Origin: JBJSXJ01 sp044235425
GTDB taxonomy: Bacteria > Planctomycetota > Planctomycetia > Pirellulales > Pirellulaceae
Assembly (NCBI GenBank): GCA_044235425.1
Contig: JBIIHW010000008.1
Span: 62,001-126,000, forward strand
DNA length: 64,000 nt
Direction of reading: 5' to 3'
In this document: positions 44,501 to 53,230 of the stretch, one piece after another
Numbering within the stretch: position 1 is the first letter of the stretch
Layout: each line of letters begins with the position of its first letter
Notes under the pieces: model-generated
The model's input: the letters and a program-made list of their open reading frames with translations, nothing else
Databases searched by the model: none
What the model was told of the DNA's origin: nothing
Position numbers and translations under genes: made by a program

Positions 44501-45877
44501 GGTCTGCAGGATTCACTGCTCTACAACCGCGGTCTGGCTGGTGCTGCAGCTTCCAATCCAGGTTTTAACTTCAACAACGCGGGCGGAACCGTAAATCCTG
44601 GATTGCCCAACGTCAGCAACTCGAGTCGCAATCTACTCGGCCCACAAGGTCTATCAAACTTCAACATGGGCCGTGTGTCGCCAAATGTGGGTTACGGTGG
44701 GTTAGTGCTATCCGCCGCCAGCGACTCGATCAACATCTTGATTCGAGCCTTGCAGCAAAGCGGACGTCTGCAGCTGCTCAGCCGCCCCTCCGTCATGGCG
44801 ATTCATAATCGTCAGGCTCAGGTCAATGTTGGTTCTCGAGTACCTCGCGTACAGGGCTCCACAAACACCAATGCAGGAGTGACTCAGAACGTTACTGATG
44901 TTGACGTCGGTTTGATTCTGACGATCATTCCGCAGATCAATGAAGACAACATCGTGGTGCTAAATGTGCAAGTTGAGAATTCGAAGATCAACAACAACCA
45001 GGTGCTCACGATTCCCTCGGGAGACGGTTCCGTCAATATTCCCGCGATTGATAATACTCGAGCGGTCACCACGATCAGTGCTCGCGATGGCCAGACCGTC
45101 GTGTTCGCCGGGTTGATTCAAACCAGCAAGGCTTATCAGAACCGACGAGTGCCTTATCTCTCGGACATTCCGGCGATTGGCAAGCTGTTCGAATACAAGA
45201 CCGACGCTCAGCAGCGTCGTGAACTGCTCATCGTCATGACGCCCAAGATCGTGAAGACCGACGAAGATTATGACTGGGTGAAGACGGTAGAGTCGGAGCG
45301 CATGAGCTGGTGCTTAGGAGATGTCGTGAACATTCATGGCGATGTTGGCTTACGAGGTGGAAACTGCGTCAACTGTCCCGACAAGCTACCCGTGATCTAT
45401 CCGGACCGCGACCCGACCGGCATGGGCTACTCGACCTATGAATCGCCGAGCACGGGTATGCAATCGACGCTGGAACCGATTCCGGCGGGCGAAAGCCGCA
45501 TGATTCCCTCCAACCCGCCGGTGCCTAACGATCCGTACGCTCCAACACCAGCCAATCAGCTGCCGAACCCGCAGACGGGCGAGATCCGTCAGCAGAGTTA
45601 CTTGCAACCGGTATCGCCCACGTCAGCGACGAAGAGCTCGGGCGGAATCAGAGATGCTAGTCCGCTGAAGACTTCCAATCCGGCGGCAGCCAAGACGCCT
45701 GCGAGCAACCTGCCCTCGGTGCGCACGACAAAGAATGCCCCAAGCGGAGCTACCAATTCGACGTCTAGTCCACCCACGAGCGCCGCTCCACGGCCACTGC
45801 CGGGCGGAACGGGGCCGGCGCGGCAAGTGCCTGCTCCCACCAGCCGCGCCAGCGGTAGTCGCTCACTGGATGGTTAG
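41531..45877 (+). CDS. Very long secretin (type II secretion / type IV pilus GspD-PilQ family)
   Basis: About 1448 residues, twice the length of ordinary GspD. Forms an outer-membrane channel. After an N-terminal hydrophobic segment (about 10-33) come repeated secretin-N-like units that open with a motif such as QVYPLKHTNNQALA. I count eight such openings near residues 44, 131, 227, 467, 541, 644, 775 and 882, split by Gly/Ala/Pro-rich linkers. The secretin core (about 965-1240) has VIIEVLLAEVQLDNLYEMGV, the inner-gate zone RPSVMAIHNRQAQVNVGSRV, and VPYLSDIPAIGKLFEY plus ELLIVMTPKIV. A Pro/Ser-rich tail ends it. The ATG at 41531 has GGAG seven bases before it. No other secretion or pilus genes are adjacent. 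Confidence 0.9.
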   Translation: MGNARKPFGRVLLLSGGAGLILGLLILGFGSSAGTIAQQRETTSYEPYSVKHLPASELASRLRDTLARLNAEAEVVPDPQNKRVLVKGSGVNQRLVSQLIQTLDRPEVSSPDQRPVSTREAAPTAAPPQARGYTVHEHQLDDVLANLREHFGRLGGVRFAIDQRTKQIIAVAPNELQEKIADKIAELNRALAGSDEPAPATTPAPAISKKENRGAKPKLVAGQQTQERQLKFARAEEVEERLKSFYGRRLGATVSPDGESAVLAVPVRDGEIASLRLDRRTGQIRMDGSAAALTSLDRLLAALDHGPNAPQVDTELLTLDAKEPERVQRALTLLTAALRSDDAAGEVTTIANRVGDVDQATAEEESEKPAAPGVKPAPQPAAPASKPVLPTAKPATADNPAEAAAATPGNDGQGMDDGDDDSGLIGAVQIEYIDGLDILVIRGKKRDVERVTKMIQDIEEISQQTKPIIQVYPLKHTNNQALATLLLQVYDQILSTREGRVTILPLVKPNSILLIGREESVKTIVELIQKLDQPVSPSAMLKVFPLRNMAAADAELTVRNFFTGVRTGGTTTGGAAGGVAPLGVGGGPGLGAAGANAAQGLGSRVVVVADYRSNSLIVQASPRDLTEVAKLIKEIDVEVSPFTAELRVFKLKNTLAQDTANVLTAAIRGQATAGGTGAGGQAGAGQFGQPGGGVGGAAGNAANAASRPESPRSASLQFVTVDGKNKQVLAAGIASDVIVTADVSANSILVRGPSRAMELIAAIIEELDTLPNAESQLKVFTIENGDATAMTQTLQQVFGQPVTAGRANTGGFVGGVGAAAFNFGLQNAAGAGGANAGDNTLVPLRFATDVRSNSVLVSGSKGDLKVVEALVVRLDERDVPKRRISVYKLRNSLSDQVAQAVTNFLTSQRQVLLANQAAGQLIGPFEQLERELIVMSEPLSNSLIISATPQFEKDIERIIRDLDYRPPMVIIEVLLAEVQLDNLYEMGVELGLQDSLLYNRGLAGAAASNPGFNFNNAGGTVNPGLPNVSNSSRNLLGPQGLSNFNMGRVSPNVGYGGLVLSAASDSINILIRALQQSGRLQLLSRPSVMAIHNRQAQVNVGSRVPRVQGSTNTNAGVTQNVTDVDVGLILTIIPQINEDNIVVLNVQVENSKINNNQVLTIPSGDGSVNIPAIDNTRAVTTISARDGQTVVFAGLIQTSKAYQNRRVPYLSDIPAIGKLFEYKTDAQQRRELLIVMTPKIVKTDEDYDWVKTVESERMSWCLGDVVNIHGDVGLRGGNCVNCPDKLPVIYPDRDPTGMGYSTYESPSTGMQSTLEPIPAGESRMIPSNPPVPNDPYAPTPANQLPNPQTGEIRQQSYLQPVSPTSATKSSGGIRDASPLKTSNPAAAKTPASNLPSVRTTKNAPSGATNSTSSPPTSAAPRPLPGGTGPARQVPAPTSRASGSRSLDG

Positions 45878-45981
45878 TACGAATAAGTTTTGGCCCTAGT
45901 GTTGAGAGATGAAACGAGCCGCGAGCGAATAACTCGCGGCGGCAGGTAAGTGACGCGAATTACAGCAGGGATGGTAGACCG

Positions 45982-47076
45982 ATGAAAAACTATGCAGCAA
46001 TCATGGTAGCGGTGGTTTGGGCGATGAGCCTTATGGGCTGCAAGACTTGGACACTTTCAAATCCCTCCAACTGGCTGAAGGGTTCGATCGTCGAGAGCAA
46101 GTTTGAATCACCGGAACGCATGGTGGTGATTTGGGCCGAGGATGTCCTCGCGGTGCCGGGTCGGGAACCCACGCGGGGCTTTGGTGGCCGCATTTATTTC
46201 TACAATGCCACCGACAAGACGATCCCGGTCGAAGGACAACTTGTGATCTACGGATACGACGATTCGGTGAAGCAGACAAGTGCTCAGCGCACGCCCGATC
46301 GGAAGTTTGCTTTTACAGCCGATGAATTCAAGAAACATTTTGGCGATTCGCAGCTAGGCCCATCGTATAGCATCTGGGTTCCGTGGGACGCGGCAGGCGG
46401 TGAGCAGCGAGAAGTAAGCTTGGTGCCGGTATTCACTTCCAGTCAGGGCAAAATGGTGATGGGCTCGCTCACGACCAATGTGCTCAAAGGCAGGTCCAAG
46501 GATCCAAAAGCTCGTCCGCACAATGAAATCGAGGTGACGAAAACAACCACGATGGATCCCCCCACACGTCCACGAACGGATTTTGATCGGTTAGCTGACA
46601 ACAGTCGCGCACTGGAACAAAAATACGCTCAGCAGACTACCTATGCTCAGCAGCTGCTGGAGTCTGTTCCTCAAAATGGATTGGGCACTGAGACGGAAAA
46701 CGTAACTGGCGCTACGGCCAGCCCTGGAACCGCTCGGCCACGAACAACTACGATCAACATGACTCGTTCGCTGACGCAGCAAATTCAAAGCTCAGGTCCT
46801 GCGGAACCGTTAGCGAACTCAAGCGATCCGACGACGACCAAAGGAATGAAGGAAACGACGGGTTCCGCGCCGCGCAAGGAAGAGGTTACGCCGTCGATCC
46901 AGTACCCACCCCCGAAATCTGCACCGATTTCTAATCCTGCTACGGAAGCTCAAATAAAGAACTCACCGGTGTGGCAGAATCCTGCGACATTGCCGGGTGG
47001 CTTTACACCACCGGCCAGTTTGACGAACGTGTCCGGTTACCCGCCGACCTTCAATCCCAAGTCGGCCACCCCGTAA
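45982..47076 (+). CDS. Lipoprotein following the secretin
   Basis: A 364-residue protein of no family I recognise. It has a signal peptide with lipobox LMGC (Cys20). Residues 25-180 form a compact beta-rich domain: FESPERMVVIWAEDVLAVPG, FGGRIYFYNATDKTIPVEG, LGPSYSIWVPWDAAGG and EVSLVPVFTSSQGKMVMG. The rest is Thr/Pro/Ser-rich and looks disordered. It lies 104 bp after the secretin on the same strand. A role in the secretin complex, as pilotin-like lipoproteins have elsewhere, is a guess from position only. Its stop is followed by a 148-bp gap to a convergent BON-domain gene. Confidence 0.72.
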   Translation: MKNYAAIMVAVVWAMSLMGCKTWTLSNPSNWLKGSIVESKFESPERMVVIWAEDVLAVPGREPTRGFGGRIYFYNATDKTIPVEGQLVIYGYDDSVKQTSAQRTPDRKFAFTADEFKKHFGDSQLGPSYSIWVPWDAAGGEQREVSLVPVFTSSQGKMVMGSLTTNVLKGRSKDPKARPHNEIEVTKTTTMDPPTRPRTDFDRLADNSRALEQKYAQQTTYAQQLLESVPQNGLGTETENVTGATASPGTARPRTTTINMTRSLTQQIQSSGPAEPLANSSDPTTTKGMKETTGSAPRKEEVTPSIQYPPPKSAPISNPATEAQIKNSPVWQNPATLPGGFTPPASLTNVSGYPPTFNPKSATP

Positions 47077-47224
47077 CAAACTGATCACCAAACAACTTTA
47101 CCCGCCTTAAGATGTATCCAGTCAGAGCATGACTGACCGGGGTTAACACCCAAAGCAAGTCGACGTTAACGGGTCGCAGATCCTGGGTCGCAGATCCTCA
47201 AGAAAACCCACTGGCAATCCACGT

Positions 47225-47956
47225 TTACTTTTTGCTGGAATCCGTGGATTCAGCAACGATCTCCAACTTGTTCTCGACGGAATCGATACCCGGTTCGAGA
47301 AGGGCTAATCGTTCGACGAGTTCGCGATCCTCAGTCGAGGGCACTTGGCCGCTCAAGATCGCTTTGCCACCGTCGAGCTGAATCGAAATGTTGCCACCGA
47401 TGCCATCGATAGCGGGAATTCGATTCACGCGAGTTTGGAACTGAGCGGCACGTTGGCTAATCGCTTCTTGCGGAACAGCGAAGCTAAGTCGCATCGGGAA
47501 TCGTAATTGCGGACGGCCGTTTTGCAGGCCATTCATGCCATTCATGCCGTTCATGCCCATTCGGTTCATGCCGCCCATTCCCATTCCCATGCCCATCCCC
47601 ATTCCCATACCACCCAACCCCATTCCCAGGCCTCCCATGCCCCCCATTCGTCCTCCGGTTGCGTTTCCCACGCCGAAGGACTGCATGAGTAGATTGTTAC
47701 CGTAGGTATTGCGGAAATCCTGGGCCGACATGTTGTTGTTCAGGCCGTTGGAGTTGCTGCTACGAGATTGAGTCGCCAGCCCACCCATGCCGCCGGAAGC
47801 TGAGCCACCCATGGTACTGCGTGAAGAGCTGCCTCCCATGCTGCCTGTCGAGCCACCGAACTGGGCCGCCGCGGGTCGAACGGTAACTGCTAGAACAACG
47901 GCGACTAAGGCGGCCGGCGCAAAACGCAAGGCGAGCGAGTGATGGGTGCGCGTCAT
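47225..47956 (-). CDS. Exported protein with Gly/Met-rich segment and BON domain
   Basis: About 243 residues. A signal peptide (about 8-32, ending AAAQF) is followed by Ser/Gly stretches and a Gly-Met-rich zone (about 110-150: GMGGLGMGLGGMGMGMGMGM). Its DNA is repetitive with a short unit. The C-terminal 70 residues are a BON domain: NRIPAIDGIGGNISIQLDGG then KAILSGQVPSTEDRELVERL and GIDSVENKLEIV, a fold that binds phospholipid or outer-membrane partners in known cases. The ATG at 47956 (MTRTHHS) has AGGA eight bases upstream and is preferred over 48004. Confidence 0.83.
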   Translation of the reverse strand: MTRTHHSLALRFAPAALVAVVLAVTVRPAAAQFGGSTGSMGGSSSRSTMGGSASGGMGGLATQSRSSNSNGLNNNMSAQDFRNTYGNNLLMQSFGVGNATGGRMGGMGGLGMGLGGMGMGMGMGMGMGGMNRMGMNGMNGMNGLQNGRPQLRFPMRLSFAVPQEAISQRAAQFQTRVNRIPAIDGIGGNISIQLDGGKAILSGQVPSTEDRELVERLALLEPGIDSVENKLEIVAESTDSSKK

Positions 47957-48185
47957 CGGACGATTCCTGAAATTGGGGGATTTAGCCAAGCTCGGCGAGC
48001 CCATTTGGTTGAAACTGGCATTTCGCCACTTCCACTCGACCGCCTATCATCCCGTATGCCTGTAAGTTCGGCAAGAGCTTTGCTCGGTCGTCGATCTGAA
48101 ACTCAACGACGGTTTCAACGGGTATAAACGGTACAGGTTACGCTCTCCTCGATCACTCATCGACCACTTTCGAAGGTCCCGCTCT

Positions 48186-50045
48186 ATGGCCCGTCTCCTC
48201 CACCGATCGCTCTTCGCCCCTCTCCTGTTGGCTCTGGCCCCCCTCCTGGCAACCGGCAGCCAGTTGTACGCCGAACGACCCAATGCCCCCGGACTGCTCC
48301 CCGAAAAAACGCTCGCCATCCTGCATATGAGTGACAGTCGGGACTTTGTATCGAAGTTCCAGTCCTCCGCCATGGGCCGCATGCTCGATGACGACCAGAT
48401 CAAACCGCTGGCGAAGTACCTGTACGGCTCCGTCGCGGACGCCTTCGGACAAATCCAGGACCAAGTCGGCCTGCCGCTCGAAAAAATCCTGTCAATTCCC
48501 AAGGGGGAGTTCTGCGTAGCGCTGGTCCAGCCCAACGAAGGCCCCCCAGCACTCGTCGCCATCCTCGAAGTTGGCACCAGCGTCACGGAGGCACAAACGC
48601 TGATTGATCGAGCGACCGAACAGATCGAGCGGCAAGGAGCGGTGCGTACGACCGAGCGTGTGGGGGATGTCGTGTTCACCATCTTTCAGTTTCAGGGGGA
48701 ACGTCGTCGGCAACTGATGTACGGCATCAAAGAGGGCGTAATCCTGGTGTCGTCTAATTTGGAGGTGGCGAAAGAGGTCGTCGCGCGCTGGAACGGTGAA
48801 GCACCCAAGGACTCTGTCACGCTTGCTCAAAATCGCAAATACACCGGTGTCATGAATCGTTGCCAGGGAACGAAGGACGAGCGACCGCAGGTGAGCTTCT
48901 ATGCCGATCCGCTCGACTTGGTGCGCGCTGGAGCTCGCGGTAACTTCGCCGCCCAAACCGCACTCGCCATTCTCCCCGCGATCGGTCTCGATGGACTCCA
49001 AGCCGTCGGTGGCAGCTTGATTCTCTCCGCCGAAGAATTCGACATGATTCAGCACCTGCACGTCCTCATGGATTCGCCCCGCGCGGGAGTGCTCAAGGCG
49101 ATCGCACTCGAACCAAGCGCCTCGGAGCCAGAACCATGGGTGCCTGGCGACGTGGCAGCCTACACCACGTTCAACTGGCAAGTCGGCACAACCTATGCCG
49201 AAGTTTCTCGACTCATCGATAGCTTCCAGAGCGAAGGCAGTACCGACAAGTTGTTCAAGGAACGAGTCTCCGATCCCCTGGGTATTGATGCGAAAACGGA
49301 ACTCATCGACGCCATGGATGGCCGCATGACGCTGCTCACTTGGTTCGAGCGACCGATTCGCGTCAATAGCCAAACTCGACTGCTCGGCATCAAGCTCAAG
49401 GATGCAGACGCCTTCCGTAAAACACTCGACAAGATGATCGCCAAGTACGAATCGCAGTTCAACAAGGAGACGTTTGGTGGAGTGGTTTACCATCGGATCA
49501 ATGTGCCGCAGGGTCCACCAGGTGGGCGGCGGCGGCGAGGTCCGCAGGCGGACGAACCCAATGCACCCGACGGAAACGCTCCGGTCGAGCAGCCGCGCGT
49601 GCGCATGGAAGTACGTACCCCCGAGCCCTGTATGGCGATTCTCGGCGACTACGTCGTGCTGTGCGATAGCGTCGCGCTGCTGCGTCAATGTATCGTCACG
49701 CAGTCCGATGCCTCCAAGTCGCTCGCCAATGAACTCGATTTCAAACTCATCACAGGCAAGATCAACCGCCAAGTGGGTGGACAGACCCCGGCGCTACTCA
49801 CCTTCAATCGCCCCGAAGAAGGCATGCGCATGCTGTACGACCTGGCGATGGCCGACAACACTCGACAAAATCTGGCTGGTGCCGCTCAAAATAATCCGGT
49901 CTTTCGCGTGCTAAATGAGGCACTGGAAAAGAACCCGCTGCCACCGTTCTCGGTGTTGGCGCAGTACTTTTCGCCCGGCGGTGGTATGGTGACAAGTGAC
50001 GAGACGGGATTCCATTACACGGCGTTTGGTTTGCGCCGCAAGTAA
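48186..50045 (+). CDS. DUF3352-like exported protein
   Basis: A 619-residue protein with a signal peptide (about 1-28, ALAPLLATGSQLYA). The mature protein resembles the DUF3352 type common in planctomycetes. It begins PNAPGLLPEKTLAILHMSDS, has short repeats of alternating beta and helix (LEKILSIPKGEFCVALVQPN; VILVSSNLEVAKEVVARWNG; YVVLCDSVALLRQCIVTQSD), and ends YFSPGGGMVTSDETGFHYTA. A basic-acidic stretch GGRRRRGPQADEPNAPDG lies near 446-465. The function is unknown. It is followed closely by the PhyH-like gene on the same strand. Confidence 0.78.
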   Translation: MARLLHRSLFAPLLLALAPLLATGSQLYAERPNAPGLLPEKTLAILHMSDSRDFVSKFQSSAMGRMLDDDQIKPLAKYLYGSVADAFGQIQDQVGLPLEKILSIPKGEFCVALVQPNEGPPALVAILEVGTSVTEAQTLIDRATEQIERQGAVRTTERVGDVVFTIFQFQGERRRQLMYGIKEGVILVSSNLEVAKEVVARWNGEAPKDSVTLAQNRKYTGVMNRCQGTKDERPQVSFYADPLDLVRAGARGNFAAQTALAILPAIGLDGLQAVGGSLILSAEEFDMIQHLHVLMDSPRAGVLKAIALEPSASEPEPWVPGDVAAYTTFNWQVGTTYAEVSRLIDSFQSEGSTDKLFKERVSDPLGIDAKTELIDAMDGRMTLLTWFERPIRVNSQTRLLGIKLKDADAFRKTLDKMIAKYESQFNKETFGGVVYHRINVPQGPPGGRRRRGPQADEPNAPDGNAPVEQPRVRMEVRTPEPCMAILGDYVVLCDSVALLRQCIVTQSDASKSLANELDFKLITGKINRQVGGQTPALLTFNRPEEGMRMLYDLAMADNTRQNLAGAAQNNPVFRVLNEALEKNPLPPFSVLAQYFSPGGGMVTSDETGFHYTAFGLRRK

Positions 50046-50081
50046 GGGGCGGTTTAGTATCCAGCGAGCATGAGGACCAAG

Positions 50082-50852
50082 ATGTCGAGTGGTCGATTCA
50101 CGGCAGAACAATTGACGGACTATCAGCGGGATGGGTTTGTGCTGCAGCGCGGACTCTTCACCCCAACCGAAATTGACAAGCTGCTCGAATTCGCTCGCCA
50201 AGACCCCGCATTTCGCGACACGCTCTACGGCCGTAAAGATGCCACGGGACTAGAAACTAAGCTGGCGCTTTGGAACGATGCGGGCGACAATCTCTACTTC
50301 ATGTTTTCCCGTTCACCACGAATCGTTGATCGAATGGAGCAACTGCTGGGCGGTGAAGTCTATCATTGGCACACCAAGATGATGCTCAAAGAGCCACGTG
50401 TCGGCGGCGCTTGGGAGTGGCATCAGGATTACGGCTACTGGTATCACAACGGTTGTCTCTACCCGCTGCTAGCCAGCTGTTTGATCGCCGTGACGGCAGC
50501 CACGGTCGCCAACGGCTGTCTGCAAGTGCTCGTCGGCTCGCATCACATCGGTCGCATCGATCACAACAAAACCGGTGATCAAGTTGGTGCAGATTTGGAG
50601 CGCGTGACAGCGGCACTCGATCGACATCCACTTGCCTACATCGAAACTCAGCCCGGCGACGCGTTGTTCTTTCATGGCAATCTCCTACATCGCAGTGATC
50701 AGAACACGAGCGATGATGCTCGCTGGTCGATCATCTGCTGCTATAACGCTGCTCGTAACGATCCCTATAAACCCGCAAAGCACCCTCGCTATTCGCCGCT
50801 CCACAAAGTTTCCGACAACGCCATTCTCGATTGGTCGCCAGATGCACATTGA
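50082..50852 (+). CDS. Phytanoyl-CoA dioxygenase (PhyH) family Fe(II)/2-oxoglutarate oxygenase
   Basis: About 256 residues. The 2-His-1-carboxylate iron site is visible as HQDYGYW (HxD, near 118-120) and a distal His in GNLLHRSDQNTSD (near 210), with Arg in ARWSIICCYN a candidate for 2-oxoglutarate binding. The N-terminus LTDYQRDGFVLQRGLFTPTE is typical for the family. The substrate cannot be inferred. I prefer the ATG at 50082 (GAGGA six bases upstream) over 50070. Confidence 0.87.
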   Translation: MSSGRFTAEQLTDYQRDGFVLQRGLFTPTEIDKLLEFARQDPAFRDTLYGRKDATGLETKLALWNDAGDNLYFMFSRSPRIVDRMEQLLGGEVYHWHTKMMLKEPRVGGAWEWHQDYGYWYHNGCLYPLLASCLIAVTAATVANGCLQVLVGSHHIGRIDHNKTGDQVGADLERVTAALDRHPLAYIETQPGDALFFHGNLLHRSDQNTSDDARWSIICCYNAARNDPYKPAKHPRYSPLHKVSDNAILDWSPDAH

Positions 50853-50958
50853 ACAAACGAAGTGCGGCTGGTGAGTTGCAAATTGCGAGCCGCTCGGTTA
50901 GTTCTATAGTTCTGGTTGGTCGTTCGTAGTTGGTGTGATGCGGAGAGGATTGTGAGTG

Positions 50959-51384
50959 ATGGGGAAGGATACTACGCCCAGTCTCGCCGGAGATGCACAG
51001 GTGACGGATTCTACCGAGACGAAGCCGAAACGGATTTTACTGGTCGATGACGATGTGGAAATCGTCGAGGCGATGCAGCTGGCACTCACCGCAAAAGGAT
51101 ATGAAATCCTGGTGGCTCGCGATGGAAATCAAGGACTGGCGATGGCCGAAAGTGCCGATCCCGATCTCGTCATCCTCGATATGATGATGCCCAAACGTAG
51201 CGGTTTCCTCGTCCTGGAAAAACTTCGCCGCACTCGCCCCATTCCCCTGCGCGTCATCATGATCACGGCTAACGAAGGCAGTCGCCATAAGGCCTACGCC
51301 GAACTACTCGGCGTCGATGACTACCTCCGCAAACCATTCGCCATGGATAAACTCATCGACAGTGTCCGCCGCCTCGTGGGGTAG
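50959..51384 (+). CDS. Single-domain CheY-like response regulator
   Basis: About 141 residues. Receiver domain (about 25-140): acidic pocket LLVDDDVE, phosphoacceptor Asp in LVILDMMMPKRSG, Thr in VIMITANEG and Lys in DYLRKPF. There is no output domain, so it must act through protein contacts, as CheY or DivK do. No histidine kinase is adjacent. GTG at 50956 and ATG at 50959 are directly consecutive, and I chose the ATG. Confidence 0.92.
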   Translation: MGKDTTPSLAGDAQVTDSTETKPKRILLVDDDVEIVEAMQLALTAKGYEILVARDGNQGLAMAESADPDLVILDMMMPKRSGFLVLEKLRRTRPIPLRVIMITANEGSRHKAYAELLGVDDYLRKPFAMDKLIDSVRRLVG

Positions 51385-51701
51385 TCGTTTGCGCAAGGGG
51401 ACGCTGAGTTTGCACACGGAGACTGAGAGACACGAAGAGATCGACGAAGAATGGCGGCTGGCCAAAAAGCAGCTGGCCGGGAAAATGACCGATTGCTAGA
51501 TGGTCATTGGTCATTGGTCATTGGTCATTGGTCATTGGTCATTGGTCATTCGGTCATTCGGTCATTCGGACTTTTATCTCCCCTCCCCAAATATCTCCCT
51601 TCTTTCCTTCTTCCTGCCTCTGAGCCCCAGTGTCTCTGTGCGAAAAATCCCGTGTCTCCGCGCGCAAACTCAGTGTCTGTGCGCAATGACTCCGTGTCTC
51701 C
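51385..51701. other. Convergent intergenic region with inverted arms around a heptamer array
   Basis: About 317 bp with no gene. An arm near 51391-51435 (contains CTGAGTTTGCACACGGAGA) is roughly the inverse of one near 51653-51690 (contains TCTCCGCGCGCAAACTCAG). Both lie between the ends of convergent genes and enclose the heptamer array at 51501-51569. Confidence 0.65.
51501..51569. repeat. Heptamer array TGGTCAT
   Basis: Seven exact copies of TGGTCAT (51501-51549) followed by two 8-bp variants TCGGTCAT (51550-51565) and a partial copy. Confidence 0.97.
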
Positions 51702-53210
51702 CTACCCTAAGAGTTGCCGGACGATGCGGGCCTTCGTGACGTCGGCATCGGTGAGGCTGGTATCGCGGCCATCATGCGGATAACTCAGGCGGCGATGATC
51801 GAGCCCTAGTGCGGTGAGCAGAGTGGCATGAAGGTCGTGTACTGACACCACATCTGTCACAGATCGATAACCGAAATCATCCGTGGCACCATGCACGTAA
51901 CCACGACGGAAGCCACCACCGGCGAGCCACAGTGAGAAGCCGTGTCGATTGTGATCACGTCCGTCAGCCCCTTGGGAAACGGGCAACCGACCAAACTCAC
52001 CGCCCCACATCACAATCGTCTCATCAAGCAGGCCGCGCTGCTTGAGGTCGATGACGAGTGCCGCACTCGGACGATCCGTCTTTTTACAGAGCCCCTTGAG
52101 CGACTCCGCGTTCTTGCTGTGAGTGTCCCAGGGCTGACCTTGCAGGTAGAGCTGTACGAACCGCACTCCGCGTTCAATCAATCGCCGTGCGAGGAGACAA
52201 CGAGTGCCATATTCGCGAGTGGCATCTTCGTCAATTCCATAGAGCTTACGAGTGGCGGCGGTCTCGGTGGATAAATCAAGTGCCTCTTTGACGGTCAGTT
52301 GCATTCGTGCTGCCGTTTCGAAGTTTTCAATGCGAGCCGCTAATTCATGATGCTGAGCGTGTTGCTCGAGGTGCTGCCGATTGAGTTGCTGGAGGAATCG
52401 GAGTTGAGCAGCGCGAGAGGCGGGGGTTAAGGATCCAGAACCCGTTGGTTCTAAATTGACGACAGGCGTTCGTCCCGAACGAAATTGCACACCCTGATAC
52501 GAGGCTGGCAGCCAGCCGGACGACCAGTTCTTGTCGCCGTCCACGGGAAAACCACCCGGGTCCGATAACACGACGTATGCTGGCAGGTTTTCATTGAGTG
52601 ATCCCAAGGCGTAGAGCACCCAGGAGCCCCAGACTGGCATACCCGCGAGAAATCGCCCGGTATGGATCAATCGCAGCGCCGATTCATGGTCGACCGATTC
52701 CGTGACCATTGAGCGCACCAGAGTCAAATCGTCGGCAATCGCACCGGTGTAAGGCAATAACTCGGATAGCTCCATCCCGACTTCACCGAAGCGACGAAAC
52801 TGATAGGGGCTTCCCAGCACATTCCCCTTTTGTTTATCGAAGTGGATTTCTAAATCGCCACCCGGGTAGGGTTTGCCATGATGTTTCTGCAAAAGCGGCT
52901 TGGGATCGAAAAGATCCATCTGACTGGGGCCGCCATGCTGAAAGAGACAAATTACCTGCTTGGCGCGTGCTTGTGGCAGCCGTGACTCGGTCTTGTCCAA
53001 AGCGTCAGTCCCTGCCGCCGCGGCGCTCCTGCTGCCATTGAGTGACAACAGATGAGCCAAGGCCAGCGACCCTAGACCGCTCGCCTGACGAGTGAGAAAA
53101 GCGCGACGAGTTTCTGCGGAGCCTGCCGCGGCAGTGAAAGTTGATCGCAGCCGATGACCCAAATGAAACCGGTAGGACTGTTCATCGAAGGATTTGTTTG
53201 GTTCGTTCAT
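51702..53210 (-). CDS. DUF1501 protein, copy 4 (partner of cytochrome copy 3)
   Basis: A 502-residue protein. A Tat-like leader is ETRRAFLTRQASGLGSLALA (about 33-52). Body: QVICLFQHGGPSQMDLFDPK, VRSMVTESVDHESALRLIHT, ARRLIERGVRFVQLYLQGQP, WGGEFGRLPVSQG, GRDHNRHGFSLWLAGGGFRR and HDLHATLLTALGLDH. Compared with copies 2 and 3, the FGRTP motif reads FGRLP and HH in the RDHH motif is HN. It follows the cytochrome gene at 20 bp on the same strand, the same gene order as the plus-strand pairs. Confidence 0.92.
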   Translation of the reverse strand: MNEPNKSFDEQSYRFHLGHRLRSTFTAAAGSAETRRAFLTRQASGLGSLALAHLLSLNGSRSAAAAGTDALDKTESRLPQARAKQVICLFQHGGPSQMDLFDPKPLLQKHHGKPYPGGDLEIHFDKQKGNVLGSPYQFRRFGEVGMELSELLPYTGAIADDLTLVRSMVTESVDHESALRLIHTGRFLAGMPVWGSWVLYALGSLNENLPAYVVLSDPGGFPVDGDKNWSSGWLPASYQGVQFRSGRTPVVNLEPTGSGSLTPASRAAQLRFLQQLNRQHLEQHAQHHELAARIENFETAARMQLTVKEALDLSTETAATRKLYGIDEDATREYGTRCLLARRLIERGVRFVQLYLQGQPWDTHSKNAESLKGLCKKTDRPSAALVIDLKQRGLLDETIVMWGGEFGRLPVSQGADGRDHNRHGFSLWLAGGGFRRGYVHGATDDFGYRSVTDVVSVHDLHATLLTALGLDHRRLSYPHDGRDTSLTDADVTKARIVRQLLG

Positions 53211-53230
53211 TTGTTCGTCTGATTCGTACG

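Noticed and set aside
48492..49772. A 426-codon minus-strand frame
   Set aside because: Antisense to the DUF3352-like gene, which has a signal peptide and a ribosome site; the minus-strand translation shows no domain.
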